A stretch of 22,596 nucleotides of DNA, from positions 1-22,596 of the IMG/VR virus record IMGVR_UViG_3300014501_000083, one strand, 5' to 3'. The position numbers were made by a program, and so were the translations under genes. The notes beneath the pieces were generated by a model that saw only the letters and a list, made by a program, of their open reading frames with translations, was not told the DNA's origin and ran no database searches. Shown here in pieces: positions 1 to 7,143 of this stretch (its first letter is position 1; the number at the start of each line of letters is the position of its first letter). The stretch is from a virus.

Positions 1-34
1 CAAGGAGGCCTCTTCTCCTGAGGATGAACTATGA
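1..34 (+). CDS. C-terminal end of an upstream gene (partial)
   Basis: Frame 2 is open from the window edge and ends at a TGA at 32-34, giving a tail that reads KEASSPEDEL. The stop overlaps the ATG of the next gene in an ATGA arrangement, the same junction seen several times elsewhere in the window, which supports a real coding end. The acidic tail says nothing about function. By position it is probably another tail or baseplate gene. Confidence 0.5.
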   Translation, partial: KEASSPEDEL

Positions 35-1863
35 CGGACTATACCTATACTCTGAGCCCGCCAAGTACGGATGTAAACGAGAACATACGACTCGGGTATC
101 GCACGCCCCGTAGTATATTGCTCCCTCCGTACTTGGCAATGAATCCATACTTCGTTACGTTGATGGACGCCATTGACGCCGTGTTCGAACCCCTAGTAGA
201 TCAGAAGACTGAGATCCTAGGTAACCTACGCAACATGTGGGTTACGAATCCGGCGTTGGAAAACAATCAGATTGCTAACTCTGAGATGATCCCCTTCGAA
301 GGGTGGTCGCAACCTGAGCGGGAAATTCTGGTTAAGCAGGTCAACATGTTGGGCATGAAGTTGCAGTCTGCTGGTATCCTTACCAACGATAACTACCAGT
401 CTATCTCTAGATGGGTAGGGGAATACTGGTTTGGCAAGGGCACTTCATCGTTCATAGACTTCATGAACTACTGCTTGTCGGCATCGTTGAATTTTGAACA
501 GTTGTGGACGGAGGACTACGTCACATTCTACCCGACAGGAGATTCCAATATCGGTACTCCATTGTGGGAAGGCGGTACTTGGTACCCAACTCCTAATGTG
601 TCCATTACTGTAGCCGGTGGCTTGCAGAATTTGGATGTTCAGACGCTGACTACCTTCTTCTACGAAATTGCTAACTACAATATCGTGCTGCATAATATTG
701 CTATTACCTATGATATTCCCATATCTACTACCATACAGGGGATGAACGCACCAGTAGTAGCACTTGGTATGTACCTGAAGCAGGCAGTACCTATTTCAAA
801 TCTTTATAGCTATGGTGCAAATTCTCCTGCTCTTACCATAACAGATGAAGTACCAACCGCTGCATACACGCTAAATCCTGGCAATACAGATCTCACGGGC
901 GTCTATTTGCTTGGGGCTCCTACCTCTTGGTTGAAAGACACCTTAAGTAGGTTGTGGCCTTTGTACGATGGTCCGCAGCAGGTTCCAGTGCTTGAGACAG
1001 AGCTCCCGACTACCTTGTGTGGACCAGTAGTAACTGGCGCTACTTCAGCTATATACGGACCTATTCAATGGAAAGCTGTACCTAGTGGTACGTACTCTGG
1101 TGGGAGACTTCCGGTATTTGGGCTTATAACTAATACGTACACTAACTATATCGCCAATGGTAATATGGCAGGTGCTACTAATGGTCCCTTTGTAATAGGA
1201 CAGCAAAACCCTCCGTACTGGGGGCTAGCTTATAACCTTGGTAATCACGGACTCACTGCATCCATATTAGATAGCGGTACTGTAAATGGGTTCTCTTATA
1301 TAGACCTAGTGGTATCTGGCACTCCTACGGCTAATGGATCATATTTTCTAGGATCGTCTGACGTTCCCTGTCCCAGTACTGGTTACCTAACCTATAGTGG
1401 GTACTTCGAGTTAATGGCCGGCACTGTTGCGCCTTGGGTTGTGGTCGGTAGCATTAACTCTAATGGGGTATTCCTGGGTCAGACTCAAGTAGCTACTGTA
1501 GTACCAACTTCTTCTATGGCTCAGGTTCAAGGTACGCCTTGGCCGGTGCTACCGGGAACTGCTACTTGCTTCACTCAGATCTACTTCAGCTATAGTATGG
1601 GAGTACCAGTGAGTTTTACTCTACGCATAGCGAACCAGCAACTAGAAAACGGGGAGGCTGTGACCCCCTACATACCTACTACTACAGGTCCTGCTTCTCA
1701 GGCTGAAACATTCGGACCTATCCCTACGTCTAAGACTGCACAGCTTGGCGAGGTCCCAGTTAACGTAGTGGGGTTCAACACGTACTTGCTAGTAAATCCT
1801 ACAGGCTTTGCTGAATTTGTTCCAGGCTCTGGCTTATATACTCCCTATTGGACTGCTCCCTAA
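31..1863 (+). CDS. Tail-tip/baseplate structural protein with C-terminal carbohydrate-binding-like domain
   Basis: This 610-aa protein has two parts. Residues 1-330 are a mixed helical region rich in aromatic residues (for example PPYLAMNPYF at 32-41), the kind of conserved connector expected of a baseplate or tail-tip protein; I do not recognise the family with certainty. Residues about 371-555 look like a beta-sandwich carbohydrate-binding module: the segment starts NYIANGNM, contains WGLAY and SGYFELMAGT, and ends with LRIANQQLENGEAVTPYIPT, the closing motif typical of phage CBM-like modules. The start codon overlaps the preceding stop and follows a GAGGAT ribosome site. The next gene starts immediately after its TAA, implying co-translation. 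It probably links receptor-binding proteins to the tail; that role is inferred from position and domains. Confidence 0.7.
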   Translation: MTDYTYTLSPPSTDVNENIRLGYRTPRSILLPPYLAMNPYFVTLMDAIDAVFEPLVDQKTEILGNLRNMWVTNPALENNQIANSEMIPFEGWSQPEREILVKQVNMLGMKLQSAGILTNDNYQSISRWVGEYWFGKGTSSFIDFMNYCLSASLNFEQLWTEDYVTFYPTGDSNIGTPLWEGGTWYPTPNVSITVAGGLQNLDVQTLTTFFYEIANYNIVLHNIAITYDIPISTTIQGMNAPVVALGMYLKQAVPISNLYSYGANSPALTITDEVPTAAYTLNPGNTDLTGVYLLGAPTSWLKDTLSRLWPLYDGPQQVPVLETELPTTLCGPVVTGATSAIYGPIQWKAVPSGTYSGGRLPVFGLITNTYTNYIANGNMAGATNGPFVIGQQNPPYWGLAYNLGNHGLTASILDSGTVNGFSYIDLVVSGTPTANGSYFLGSSDVPCPSTGYLTYSGYFELMAGTVAPWVVVGSINSNGVFLGQTQVATVVPTSSMAQVQGTPWPVLPGTATCFTQIYFSYSMGVPVSFTLRIANQQLENGEAVTPYIPTTTGPASQAETFGPIPTSKTAQLGEVPVNVVGFNTYLLVNPTGFAEFVPGSGLYTPYWTAP

Positions 1864-2976
1864 ATGTCTACATACGAAATCCCCACCTTCTATGATTCTG
1901 TCAATCAGGTAATACGGTCGATGGATAATACAGCGCTCCTTCCACCTGCGCAGATGCCCATCAGCGCCCACGCTGGTAATAGCATACAATCTCTCAGTGA
2001 TGGTCTATATGTAGGCTCCCCGACTGCCTTACCATCCGTTGTCTACGTTAATACTGCAACTGGTGTTAACGCAGTAGGTAATGGAACTCTAGCTATTCCA
2101 TATCAGACTTTAGACTACGCACTATCTCAGCTAAGCTCTGAATCTGTCGCTGGCCAACTTCAGACCTCAACTGTAGTAGCTTTACAGGCAGGGCAGACCT
2201 TCAGTACTTCAGCTGACGTTAATCTGTATGGTGGGACACTCACCCTAACATTCTATGGGGATCCCAACTATGGTTCTTATAATAGCCCCCCAGTAGCAGG
2301 AACCACTAATCCTTGGTTGATGACTGACTTAGCACGGCCTATCATCCAACCTCAGGTGTCAAGCGTCAATGGTTATTGGCATCTAGCCGGAATCAATGTG
2401 TACGGAGGTAACGTAATCCTGCAAGGTGTTGAGGTGATGTTACCTATGGCGCCGGCACAGCCTTCCATCTCTCTATATTCTAATGCAGCGGACTACGTGC
2501 GATCCCGGCAGCTTGATATTAATGGCTTTCTAAAGCTGGCAGGCACTATTGTTAACATGCAAGACATTACATCATACTGGGGTATTCTAGGCGTTAGCGC
2601 CCAGTCTGCATTCACGCTCATTCAATATGGGTCTCAATTTCAGGTAGGTGGTGAGATACAGACTGCTGCGGTTACTCCTACCCTTGCTGAGCTAGCAGCC
2701 ATTGCATACTTCATCAAGTTTTATCCAGATTACGTCGGCAATAACCAGCAGCAGGGCCTCCTGTATAGCACGGCCACTACTACAACTCCAGCGTCTGGCA
2801 TGTTGAGAGTGCTGTGGGCGGACACACAATCCTTCACAGTGGAAACTACTAAGACTAACCTTGCTTCATTCCCCGTCTGCTACGATTTGACGTACGGTTT
2901 GCGTAATTATATGTACGGTATTATGTACGATTCTGTAAGTCGCCCGTGGAATGTACATAGCAGCCGTGAGATTTAA
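1864..2976 (+). CDS. Virion structural protein, probable tail fibre/appendage component
   Basis: This is a 370-aa protein starting directly after the previous stop codon with no gap. Residues 59-90 (VVYVNTATGVNAVGNGT followed by PYQTLDYAL) resemble the opening of DUF1565/beta-helix repeats, where a G-N-G-T loop is followed by a P-[YF]-x-T-[IL] strand. The rest is rich in Ser, Thr, Gly and Asn with beta-strand-like patterns (for example GGTLTLTFYGDP, GGNVILQGVEVML), consistent with a short parallel beta-helix. There is no signal peptide, membrane segment or recognisable catalytic motif. Its place between a tail-tip protein and a tail fibre argues for a particle-borne adhesin or connector. The family assignment is weak; the coding call itself is strong. 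Confidence 0.6.
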   Translation: MSTYEIPTFYDSVNQVIRSMDNTALLPPAQMPISAHAGNSIQSLSDGLYVGSPTALPSVVYVNTATGVNAVGNGTLAIPYQTLDYALSQLSSESVAGQLQTSTVVALQAGQTFSTSADVNLYGGTLTLTFYGDPNYGSYNSPPVAGTTNPWLMTDLARPIIQPQVSSVNGYWHLAGINVYGGNVILQGVEVMLPMAPAQPSISLYSNAADYVRSRQLDINGFLKLAGTIVNMQDITSYWGILGVSAQSAFTLIQYGSQFQVGGEIQTAAVTPTLAELAAIAYFIKFYPDYVGNNQQQGLLYSTATTTTPASGMLRVLWADTQSFTVETTKTNLASFPVCYDLTYGLRNYMYGIMYDSVSRPWNVHSSREI

Positions 2977-2996
2977 CTTACCCCTGAGGTTTTCAA

Positions 2997-4757
2997 ATGA
3001 GCGGTACACCAACTTTTCAGATAACCAATGCAGGGCTTCAGGCCGCTTCTATAGCCAGTCCTACCGGCCCTTGGATATCAATTACTGGTTTTCAAATTGG
3101 TTCAGGATACGGCTACACTCCTCTTCCTACTGATCCAGGCCTAAGCGGTTCTCTTCTGTTTTCAGGAACACCGACCTCCTACCAGAATATAGGTAGCGGA
3201 ACCTTGGATATTTTGTGCGAGATTCCTCCAAACGCTGGACCTTTCCAGTTTGGCGAAATCGCATTGATGCTACCTGGCAATGTTATGTTTGCCAAGGCAG
3301 TGTTTCCAGTTGCGCAAACCAAATTTAGTGCCTTAGGTAGTAATGTAGTATCTTCCTACGAACTACACTGCCTGTTGACACTTGCTCAGGGCACCGCCAT
3401 TTTTCAGATCACTACTGCAGTACCTACTACACTGCTCCAGGTCTTTAGTTGGTCGGATATTTATCCCCCTAGACTAAGTGCAGATCCTACTGTTCCTCTT
3501 GTGCAGGTGATGGAACTTTCTGAGTATGGTGACGCAACTTTGTTATCGAATGCAAGTAACAGTAAATGGAGTATTGAGGGATCAACATATCAGAGGTACG
3601 ATAACCAAGGGGGCGGCCCTTCTTTTTCCGTAGCCAACGCATCGTCTACCTGGATTGAGATTCTCGCAGCTTCCTTAAATCCGCTTGATCTTACGAACAT
3701 CAATAGCAATCGTTTCGTTATTGAGACACCAGATAACTACTTCCGTTCTGTTAGTACCGTAGTACCGTCAGGTTCAAGTTATAGATTTACTCTTAACGGT
3801 ACACCGCTGCAGACGGTGCCTGCCGTTGGTTCTAGCGTTGTTATCTATCGTGATGATCAGGCGCAAGGGGTATCTTATTATTCACAGATACTTGACCCTC
3901 TGTACTATGATAAAGCTCAACTTGCTCTGAACACAGGTACGGTTAACGCGTATGCTGCTACGTATAAGCAGAAGAATCCGATTCCTTACGAGGGGATGAT
4001 TCGTTCCCTAGATGTCGGTAACATTACTAACACTGGCGCTTCTACGTTTGCCTGCGATGGAGGAGCACCTTACCCGATTATTGGGCAAGCCAGTCTACCT
4101 TTACAAGGTGGGGAGATTAGCGGGGCAGTCACTCTCCGATTTAGTACAGCTAGTAACAATTGGATTATTCAGAGTAGTGCGTCCGGAGCATTACAGATCC
4201 CTAATGCGCTGCACAGTCAACACGCGTTATCATTAGGACAAGCACAGGCAGATTTCGCAGCTCTCAACGGTAATGCAAGTCTTCCGTTTTACGCTTCTCT
4301 TCTGGAGTCTGAAGTCTTCCAGGCGCCTGCTGGGGTCCCTGCGTTACTAGAGAGCGATGTTTACACGGCATCTGTAAACAGAGCAGGTAACAATTATGTA
4401 CAGCACTATGCGGCTCCGGCTACTACAGGCCAGGCGGCAGTTATTCTGTCTCAGTTTCCTAGCTCACTAGATATCAATGGTTATAAAAAATATCCTGATC
4501 CTAGCAGCCCAACTGGATACTTCATTGAGCAGTGGGGTACCGGAACGTACCCCACTCAGTTGACAACAACAAGTAATTTCCCGATAGCATTCCCTGTAGC
4601 TGTTTTAAATTTCACTGTGTCTCTCGGGTCTGGCATCAATTTGACTACATTCAATGATTGTGGCGGAGAACCGATTAGCTTATCTCAGTTTCAGATTAGC
4701 GTAGGATCCACATCCATCGGATCTGACGCGGTGTGGTGGACTGCCAAGGGATATTAA
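2997..4757 (+). CDS. Tail fibre protein with DUF3751-like anchor and gp53-like tip
   Basis: This is a 586-aa fibre. Residues 1-140 form an N-terminal virion-attachment domain like those of tail-collar fibre proteins, with landmarks FQIGSGYGYTPLPTD (32-46) and GPFQFGE (81-87). The same landmarks recur at the N-terminus of the 1404-aa fibre at 17153-21367. The middle is Ser/Thr/Gly-rich shaft. Residues about 495-586 match the C-terminal gp53-like fibre tip: YFIEQWGTGTYP near its start and a terminal WWTAKGY. The start has a GAGG ribosome site 7 nt upstream. A DUF4376 assembly gene follows after 10 nt, the classic fibre-then-chaperone order. The tip is the likely receptor-contact part. Confidence 0.8.
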   Translation: MSGTPTFQITNAGLQAASIASPTGPWISITGFQIGSGYGYTPLPTDPGLSGSLLFSGTPTSYQNIGSGTLDILCEIPPNAGPFQFGEIALMLPGNVMFAKAVFPVAQTKFSALGSNVVSSYELHCLLTLAQGTAIFQITTAVPTTLLQVFSWSDIYPPRLSADPTVPLVQVMELSEYGDATLLSNASNSKWSIEGSTYQRYDNQGGGPSFSVANASSTWIEILAASLNPLDLTNINSNRFVIETPDNYFRSVSTVVPSGSSYRFTLNGTPLQTVPAVGSSVVIYRDDQAQGVSYYSQILDPLYYDKAQLALNTGTVNAYAATYKQKNPIPYEGMIRSLDVGNITNTGASTFACDGGAPYPIIGQASLPLQGGEISGAVTLRFSTASNNWIIQSSASGALQIPNALHSQHALSLGQAQADFAALNGNASLPFYASLLESEVFQAPAGVPALLESDVYTASVNRAGNNYVQHYAAPATTGQAAVILSQFPSSLDINGYKKYPDPSSPTGYFIEQWGTGTYPTQLTTTSNFPIAFPVAVLNFTVSLGSGINLTTFNDCGGEPISLSQFQISVGSTSIGSDAVWWTAKGY

Positions 4758-4767
4758 AGGAATTATC

Positions 4768-5331
4768 ATGGGACAGAAATACGCAGCTTTCGATGAACAA
4801 GAGAATGTCGTTGGACACTATGATGACGTAGATAGCCCAGTGCCCCCAGCGGTAAAGAATGTTATCAAGATCACAGATGAGGAGTGGTCAAAATGTATCT
4901 CAACTCGTGGTTACAAGGTTAGCAACGAAAAACTAGTTGCTCCACCCGCACCTAGTGTACAACAGCTTCTCAGTGATGCTCAGGCAAAACAAAATACACT
5001 ATTAACCAGAGCCTACGATTTAGTCATCCAGTCTCCTGTCAGCTACACAACACAGGCAGGAATCACTAACGTGTATCAAGCTGATACTAGAAGCATTGCT
5101 GCTTTGAACGCCGCCCTTCAGACGTTCTCGAAAACTCTACCGCCAGATTTCTACTGGATTGCTCTAGATAACACCAAAGTGCTTTTCACCTACGCAGATC
5201 TCCAAGGGCTTGTTGAATCTATAGGAACTAGTAGGCACTCGTTGTTTCAGCAACTGCAGAAGCTGAAGACTAGTGTACGAAACGCCAAGAACGTTAGTGT
5301 AGTTAAACAAATTGTGTGGGTATCACCATGA
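4768..5331 (+). CDS. DUF4376-type tail fibre assembly/accessory protein
   Basis: This 187-aa protein begins with a short variable N-terminus (MGQKYAAFDEQENVVGHYDD), followed by a Pro-rich linker (APPAPS near 58) and a helical DUF4376-like region from about residue 70 to 183. That region shows the usual order: an LLTRAYDLVI helix, an aromatic YTTQAG strand, then VLFTYADLQGLVESI. Proteins of this kind lie just downstream of tail fibre genes and are generally annotated as assembly chaperones or fibre accessory parts. An AAAGGA ribosome site lies in the 10-nt gap after the fibre gene. The stop TGA overlaps the ATG of the next gene (5328-5331), so the phosphoesterase is translationally coupled to it. 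Confidence 0.65.
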   Translation: MGQKYAAFDEQENVVGHYDDVDSPVPPAVKNVIKITDEEWSKCISTRGYKVSNEKLVAPPAPSVQQLLSDAQAKQNTLLTRAYDLVIQSPVSYTTQAGITNVYQADTRSIAALNAALQTFSKTLPPDFYWIALDNTKVLFTYADLQGLVESIGTSRHSLFQQLQKLKTSVRNAKNVSVVKQIVWVSP

Positions 5332-5837
5332 GAAAGATCGAAGCTCGTATTCTCTACGACTCCATCAAACAGCTTAACCCAGAGGGTGGTCTATATGTTT
5401 GGGTGGTACCCTCTGCTCGTTCCACCTTAAAGCTGCAGAAGTTAATGCAGGGTGCACCCTTCAAGATTAGGAACACTACTCAACTGCACTGCACGATCAT
5501 GTATCATCATGACGTACTGCCTGAGCAGATTGAAGTTCCAGACGATCGGGAGATGGTGGGATTGCTTAGGGAATTGGTGATCTGGGAGGAACCGGACGGA
5601 GAACTTATTCTGGTAGGACTAATTCATTCAGAGGATCTGCAAGAGTTGCATGAGGAATTAAGTGCTCAAGGTCTAAAACATTCCTTCGAGGACTACACAG
5701 CACACATCTCTCTGGGTAAGGACCTACAGAAAGATCCGCAAACACTAGAGTGGATCGAAGAAAAGAATGCGATGCTAGATGGTCTTCCGTTTGTCATCGA
5801 CTTCGATGCGTGCATCAAGGGTAGTTCGCTGGCCTAG
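5328..5837 (+). CDS. 2H phosphoesterase, candidate Acb1-like anti-CBASS nuclease
   Basis: This 169-aa protein carries both signature motifs of the 2H phosphoesterase superfamily: H54-C-T56 in LHCTIMY and H126-I-S128 in AHISLGK, 72 residues apart. This family cleaves 2',3'- or 3',5'-phosphodiesters such as cyclic nucleotides. The residues around the motifs (GLYV at 21-24, APF at 43-45, a Leu/His/Glu-rich helix before GLKHSFEDYTAHIS) resemble my recollection of phage Acb1 (T4 gp57B), which destroys cyclic oligonucleotides made by CBASS. I chose ATG at 5328, overlapping the previous stop, over a GTG at 5316. Other 2H roles, such as RNA end or ADP-ribose-type phosphoester processing, cannot be excluded. 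The superfamily call is firm, the anti-CBASS role an inference. Confidence 0.75.
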   Translation: MRKIEARILYDSIKQLNPEGGLYVWVVPSARSTLKLQKLMQGAPFKIRNTTQLHCTIMYHHDVLPEQIEVPDDREMVGLLRELVIWEEPDGELILVGLIHSEDLQELHEELSAQGLKHSFEDYTAHISLGKDLQKDPQTLEWIEEKNAMLDGLPFVIDFDACIKGSSLA

Positions 5838-5844
5838 TTTGAGA

Positions 5845-5854
5845 ACTGTAAATA
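5845..5854 (+). promoter_or_regulatory. ACTGTAAATA motif upstream of the 51-aa gene
   Basis: The same 10-mer occurs at 10575-10584. In both places it lies in an intergenic gap ahead of a plus-strand gene, 26 and 23 nt before the start codon. The inner TGTAAATA differs from the T4 late promoter box TATAAATA at one position. I see no matching -35 box here. It may be a phage promoter element, but two copies are thin evidence. Confidence 0.25.
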
Positions 5855-5856
5855 AA

Positions 5857-5880
5857 GAGTATCTTAACCAGGAGATACTC
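5857..5880 (+). promoter_or_regulatory. RBS-sequestering hairpin before the 51-aa gene
   Basis: GAGTATCT (5857-5864) and AGATACTC (5873-5880) form a perfect 8-bp stem with an 8-nt loop TAACCAGG. The stem ends exactly one base before the ATG at 5881. The Shine-Dalgarno AGGAG (5870-5874) is split between loop and stem, so folding should limit ribosome access. There is no U-tract, so it is not a terminator. Confidence 0.5.
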
Positions 5881-6036
5881 ATGTCTAATATTTATGGTTT
5901 GAAGCCAGTGCTAGAGGTAACAGACGCAATGGTGAGCGCGGGACTTAGGCAGCATCCAATGCCACCTGAAACTATGCGTAGTATTTTAGAGAACGCATTG
6001 TGCTACGCAGAACTCCCGAAGCCTGTTCCGAAATAA
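5881..6036 (+). CDS. 51-aa hypothetical protein
   Basis: This is a short gene, last in the left plus-strand unit. The chosen ATG at 5881 has AGGAG 6 nt upstream; a longer in-frame reading from 5779 would overlap the phosphoesterase gene and lacks a ribosome site. The product (MSNIYGLKPVLEVTDAM onward) is 51 aa and neutral, with a predicted helix around METMRSILENAL-like residues 31-41 and a Pro-rich end (LPKPVPK). There is no signal or membrane segment and I do not recognise a family. Its initiation site is enclosed in a hairpin, and a strong terminator follows within 55 bp, so expression is probably tuned at translation. Confidence 0.6.
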   Translation: MSNIYGLKPVLEVTDAMVSAGLRQHPMPPETMRSILENALCYAELPKPVPK

Positions 6037-6089
6037 AGAATTGGGTCGAGGAATTCCTGATTGATCTCAGTTGTTGCTGTAAACGAAAG

Positions 6090-6122
6090 AAGGGACTACC
6101 AATGATGAGTTGGTAGTCCCTT
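6090..6122. terminator. Bidirectional intrinsic terminator between convergent units
   Basis: A perfect 13-bp stem, AAGGGACTACCAA (6090-6102) with TTGGTAGTCCCTT (6110-6122), closes a 7-nt loop TGATGAG. On the plus strand it is followed by a T-rich tail (TTTGTGCTTT). On the minus strand the complement of the left flank (aaacgaaag) gives a T-rich tail too. It lies between the 51-aa gene (ends 6036) and the minus-strand gene ending at 6143, exactly where two convergent transcripts must stop. Confidence 0.9.
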
Positions 6123-6142
6123 TGTGCTTTGTTGCTCTTAAA

Positions 6143-6574
6143 TCAGCCACTAAAGGCGTACGGAATGTATGCAATGAAGCCTGTTACCGGAGTTCCTGCA
6201 ACAGGATTGACAAGGGTAACAGCAGACAAACTATCATCGGTGATATACAGCTGTTCCATGTACACTGTGTAGTTAGCAACAGTTGGTGCCTGCACAGTGC
6301 CTGTAGTCTTGGACAGATTTAAGGTTAGTGTTCCTCCGTTCGAGTACACGAGGAGGCCAGCAGCACCCGAGGGAAGAACTAGAGGTGTACCATTAACGAT
6401 ACTGAACTGCTGTTGAACTGCACCATTACTGGCATCCCAAGAACTATAGAAGTTGCCGATGTTCCGGGTAATTTGATTCTGCCCTAGACTCGCCTTGACT
6501 GACAAGTTTAGAGTATTGAGCGGAGTCTGCGGTAGGCTAACAATTCCGCCCCCTGCGTTGAATACAGTACTCAT
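6143..6574 (-). CDS. 143-aa hypothetical protein, possible small virion/fibre-tip protein
   Basis: This is the last gene of the lysis/tailspike unit, 143 aa, with AGGAG 7 nt before its ATG. The composition is dominated by Gly, Ser, Thr, Val and Asn, and the strand-like segments (AGLLVYSNGGTLTLNLSK, YTVYMEQLYITDD, VTGFIAYIPYAF) alternate hydrophobic and polar residues as in an all-beta jelly-roll. There is no leader, membrane helix or cysteine. It resembles free-standing tip or decoration domains encoded next to tailspikes, but I do not recognise a named family. It stops just before the shared terminator. Confidence 0.6.
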   Translation of the reverse strand: MSTVFNAGGGIVSLPQTPLNTLNLSVKASLGQNQITRNIGNFYSSWDASNGAVQQQFSIVNGTPLVLPSGAAGLLVYSNGGTLTLNLSKTTGTVQAPTVANYTVYMEQLYITDDSLSAVTLVNPVAGTPVTGFIAYIPYAFSG

Positions 6575-6584
6575 TTATCTACTC

Positions 6585-6812
6585 CTATGCACCAGAGATT
6601 TTGAGAATGCGCTGCTCGCGCTCAAAATCTTCCCGGCAGTAAGAATCACACCAAAGTTTTGGTGACGAAACAGGGCTACTGCAATAATAACAGTAGCCAC
6701 TATATGGCATATTGGACGCTTTGCTACGCGCCTGCCGAATACGTTGCAGCTCGTATTCCTTTAACTTGTCTTCTACTTCCATAGCGTGGTCCGCCGAATC
6801 TGAAAATCCCAT
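6585..6812 (-). CDS. 75-aa small zinc-finger protein
   Basis: The N-terminal half is charged and helical (residues 10-33). The C-terminal half holds a four-cysteine cluster C41-x2-C44-x10-C55-x3-C59 followed by an acidic helix (REDFEREQR), the layout of a small treble-clef or zinc-ribbon finger common in phage accessory proteins. The ATG at 6812 has AGGAG with 6-nt spacing and is preferred to the adjacent GTG at 6815. DksA/TraR family membership is unlikely because the spacing of the cysteines differs. The gap to the next gene is 10 nt. The target is unknown; nucleic-acid or protein binding is possible. Confidence 0.65.
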   Translation of the reverse strand: MGFSDSADHAMEVEDKLKEYELQRIRQARSKASNMPYSGYCYYCSSPVSSPKLWCDSYCREDFEREQRILKISGA

Positions 6813-6852
6813 CACAGTCTCCTACTCAATATTGCTAAGTTAATCCTAGTTG

Positions 6853-7143
6853 CTACTCTTCTACATCTTCGTCGGGATCTTCAACACTGGAGATATGCGT
6901 GTCCGTGTCTACAGCTTGGTTCGAGGGCATGATAGAAGCATTTCTACTAATCGACCCTTGCTTCAGAGTAGAAGCCAATCTCTTTGCCGCGTTAAGCTTG
7001 AATGCAGCATTAAGAAGGATCTCTGACTTCGGATGCACTTCTGGTTCTAGATCAACTCCTGTCGGTAGGTAAGGGGCATCAAGGTCGCGTACTTCTGGAG
7101 TGGTCATTACTGACCAACTCTCTGCGCTAACTTTTCGTTTCAT
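6853..7143 (-). CDS. 96-aa hypothetical protein with acidic tail
   Basis: The ATG at 7143 overlaps the stop of the tailspike gene (ATGA, 7143-7140), indicating translational coupling; an ATG at 7155 is possible but extends the overlap. The product starts basic (MKRKVSAESW), has a helical middle (SEILLNAAFKLNAAKRLAS) and ends in a strongly acidic stretch (VEDPDEDVEE). No family is recognised. Being coupled to a tailspike gene, it might assist its folding or be a minor virion component, but nothing in the sequence shows this. Confidence 0.6.
   Translation of the reverse strand: MKRKVSAESWSVMTTPEVRDLDAPYLPTGVDLEPEVHPKSEILLNAAFKLNAAKRLASTLKQGSISRNASIMPSNQAVDTDTHISSVEDPDEDVEE

Noticed and set aside
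2951-3133. 60-aa plus-strand frame across the junction of the 370-aa and 586-aa genes
   Set aside because: It overlaps both genes in another frame, has no ribosome site and an unlikely composition.
5316-5327. GTG at 5316 as start of the phosphoesterase gene
   Set aside because: The ATG at 5328 gives the ATGA overlap repeatedly used in this genome; the GTG adds four residues with no better ribosome site.
5779-5880. Upstream extension of the 51-aa gene
   Set aside because: It would overlap the phosphoesterase gene by 59 bp, has no ribosome site, and a strong AGGAG precedes the ATG at 5881.
6585-6812. DksA/TraR-type zinc-finger regulator
   Set aside because: The CxxC-x10-CxxxC spacing and lack of the DksA-type flanking motifs do not fit; only a generic small zinc finger is supported.
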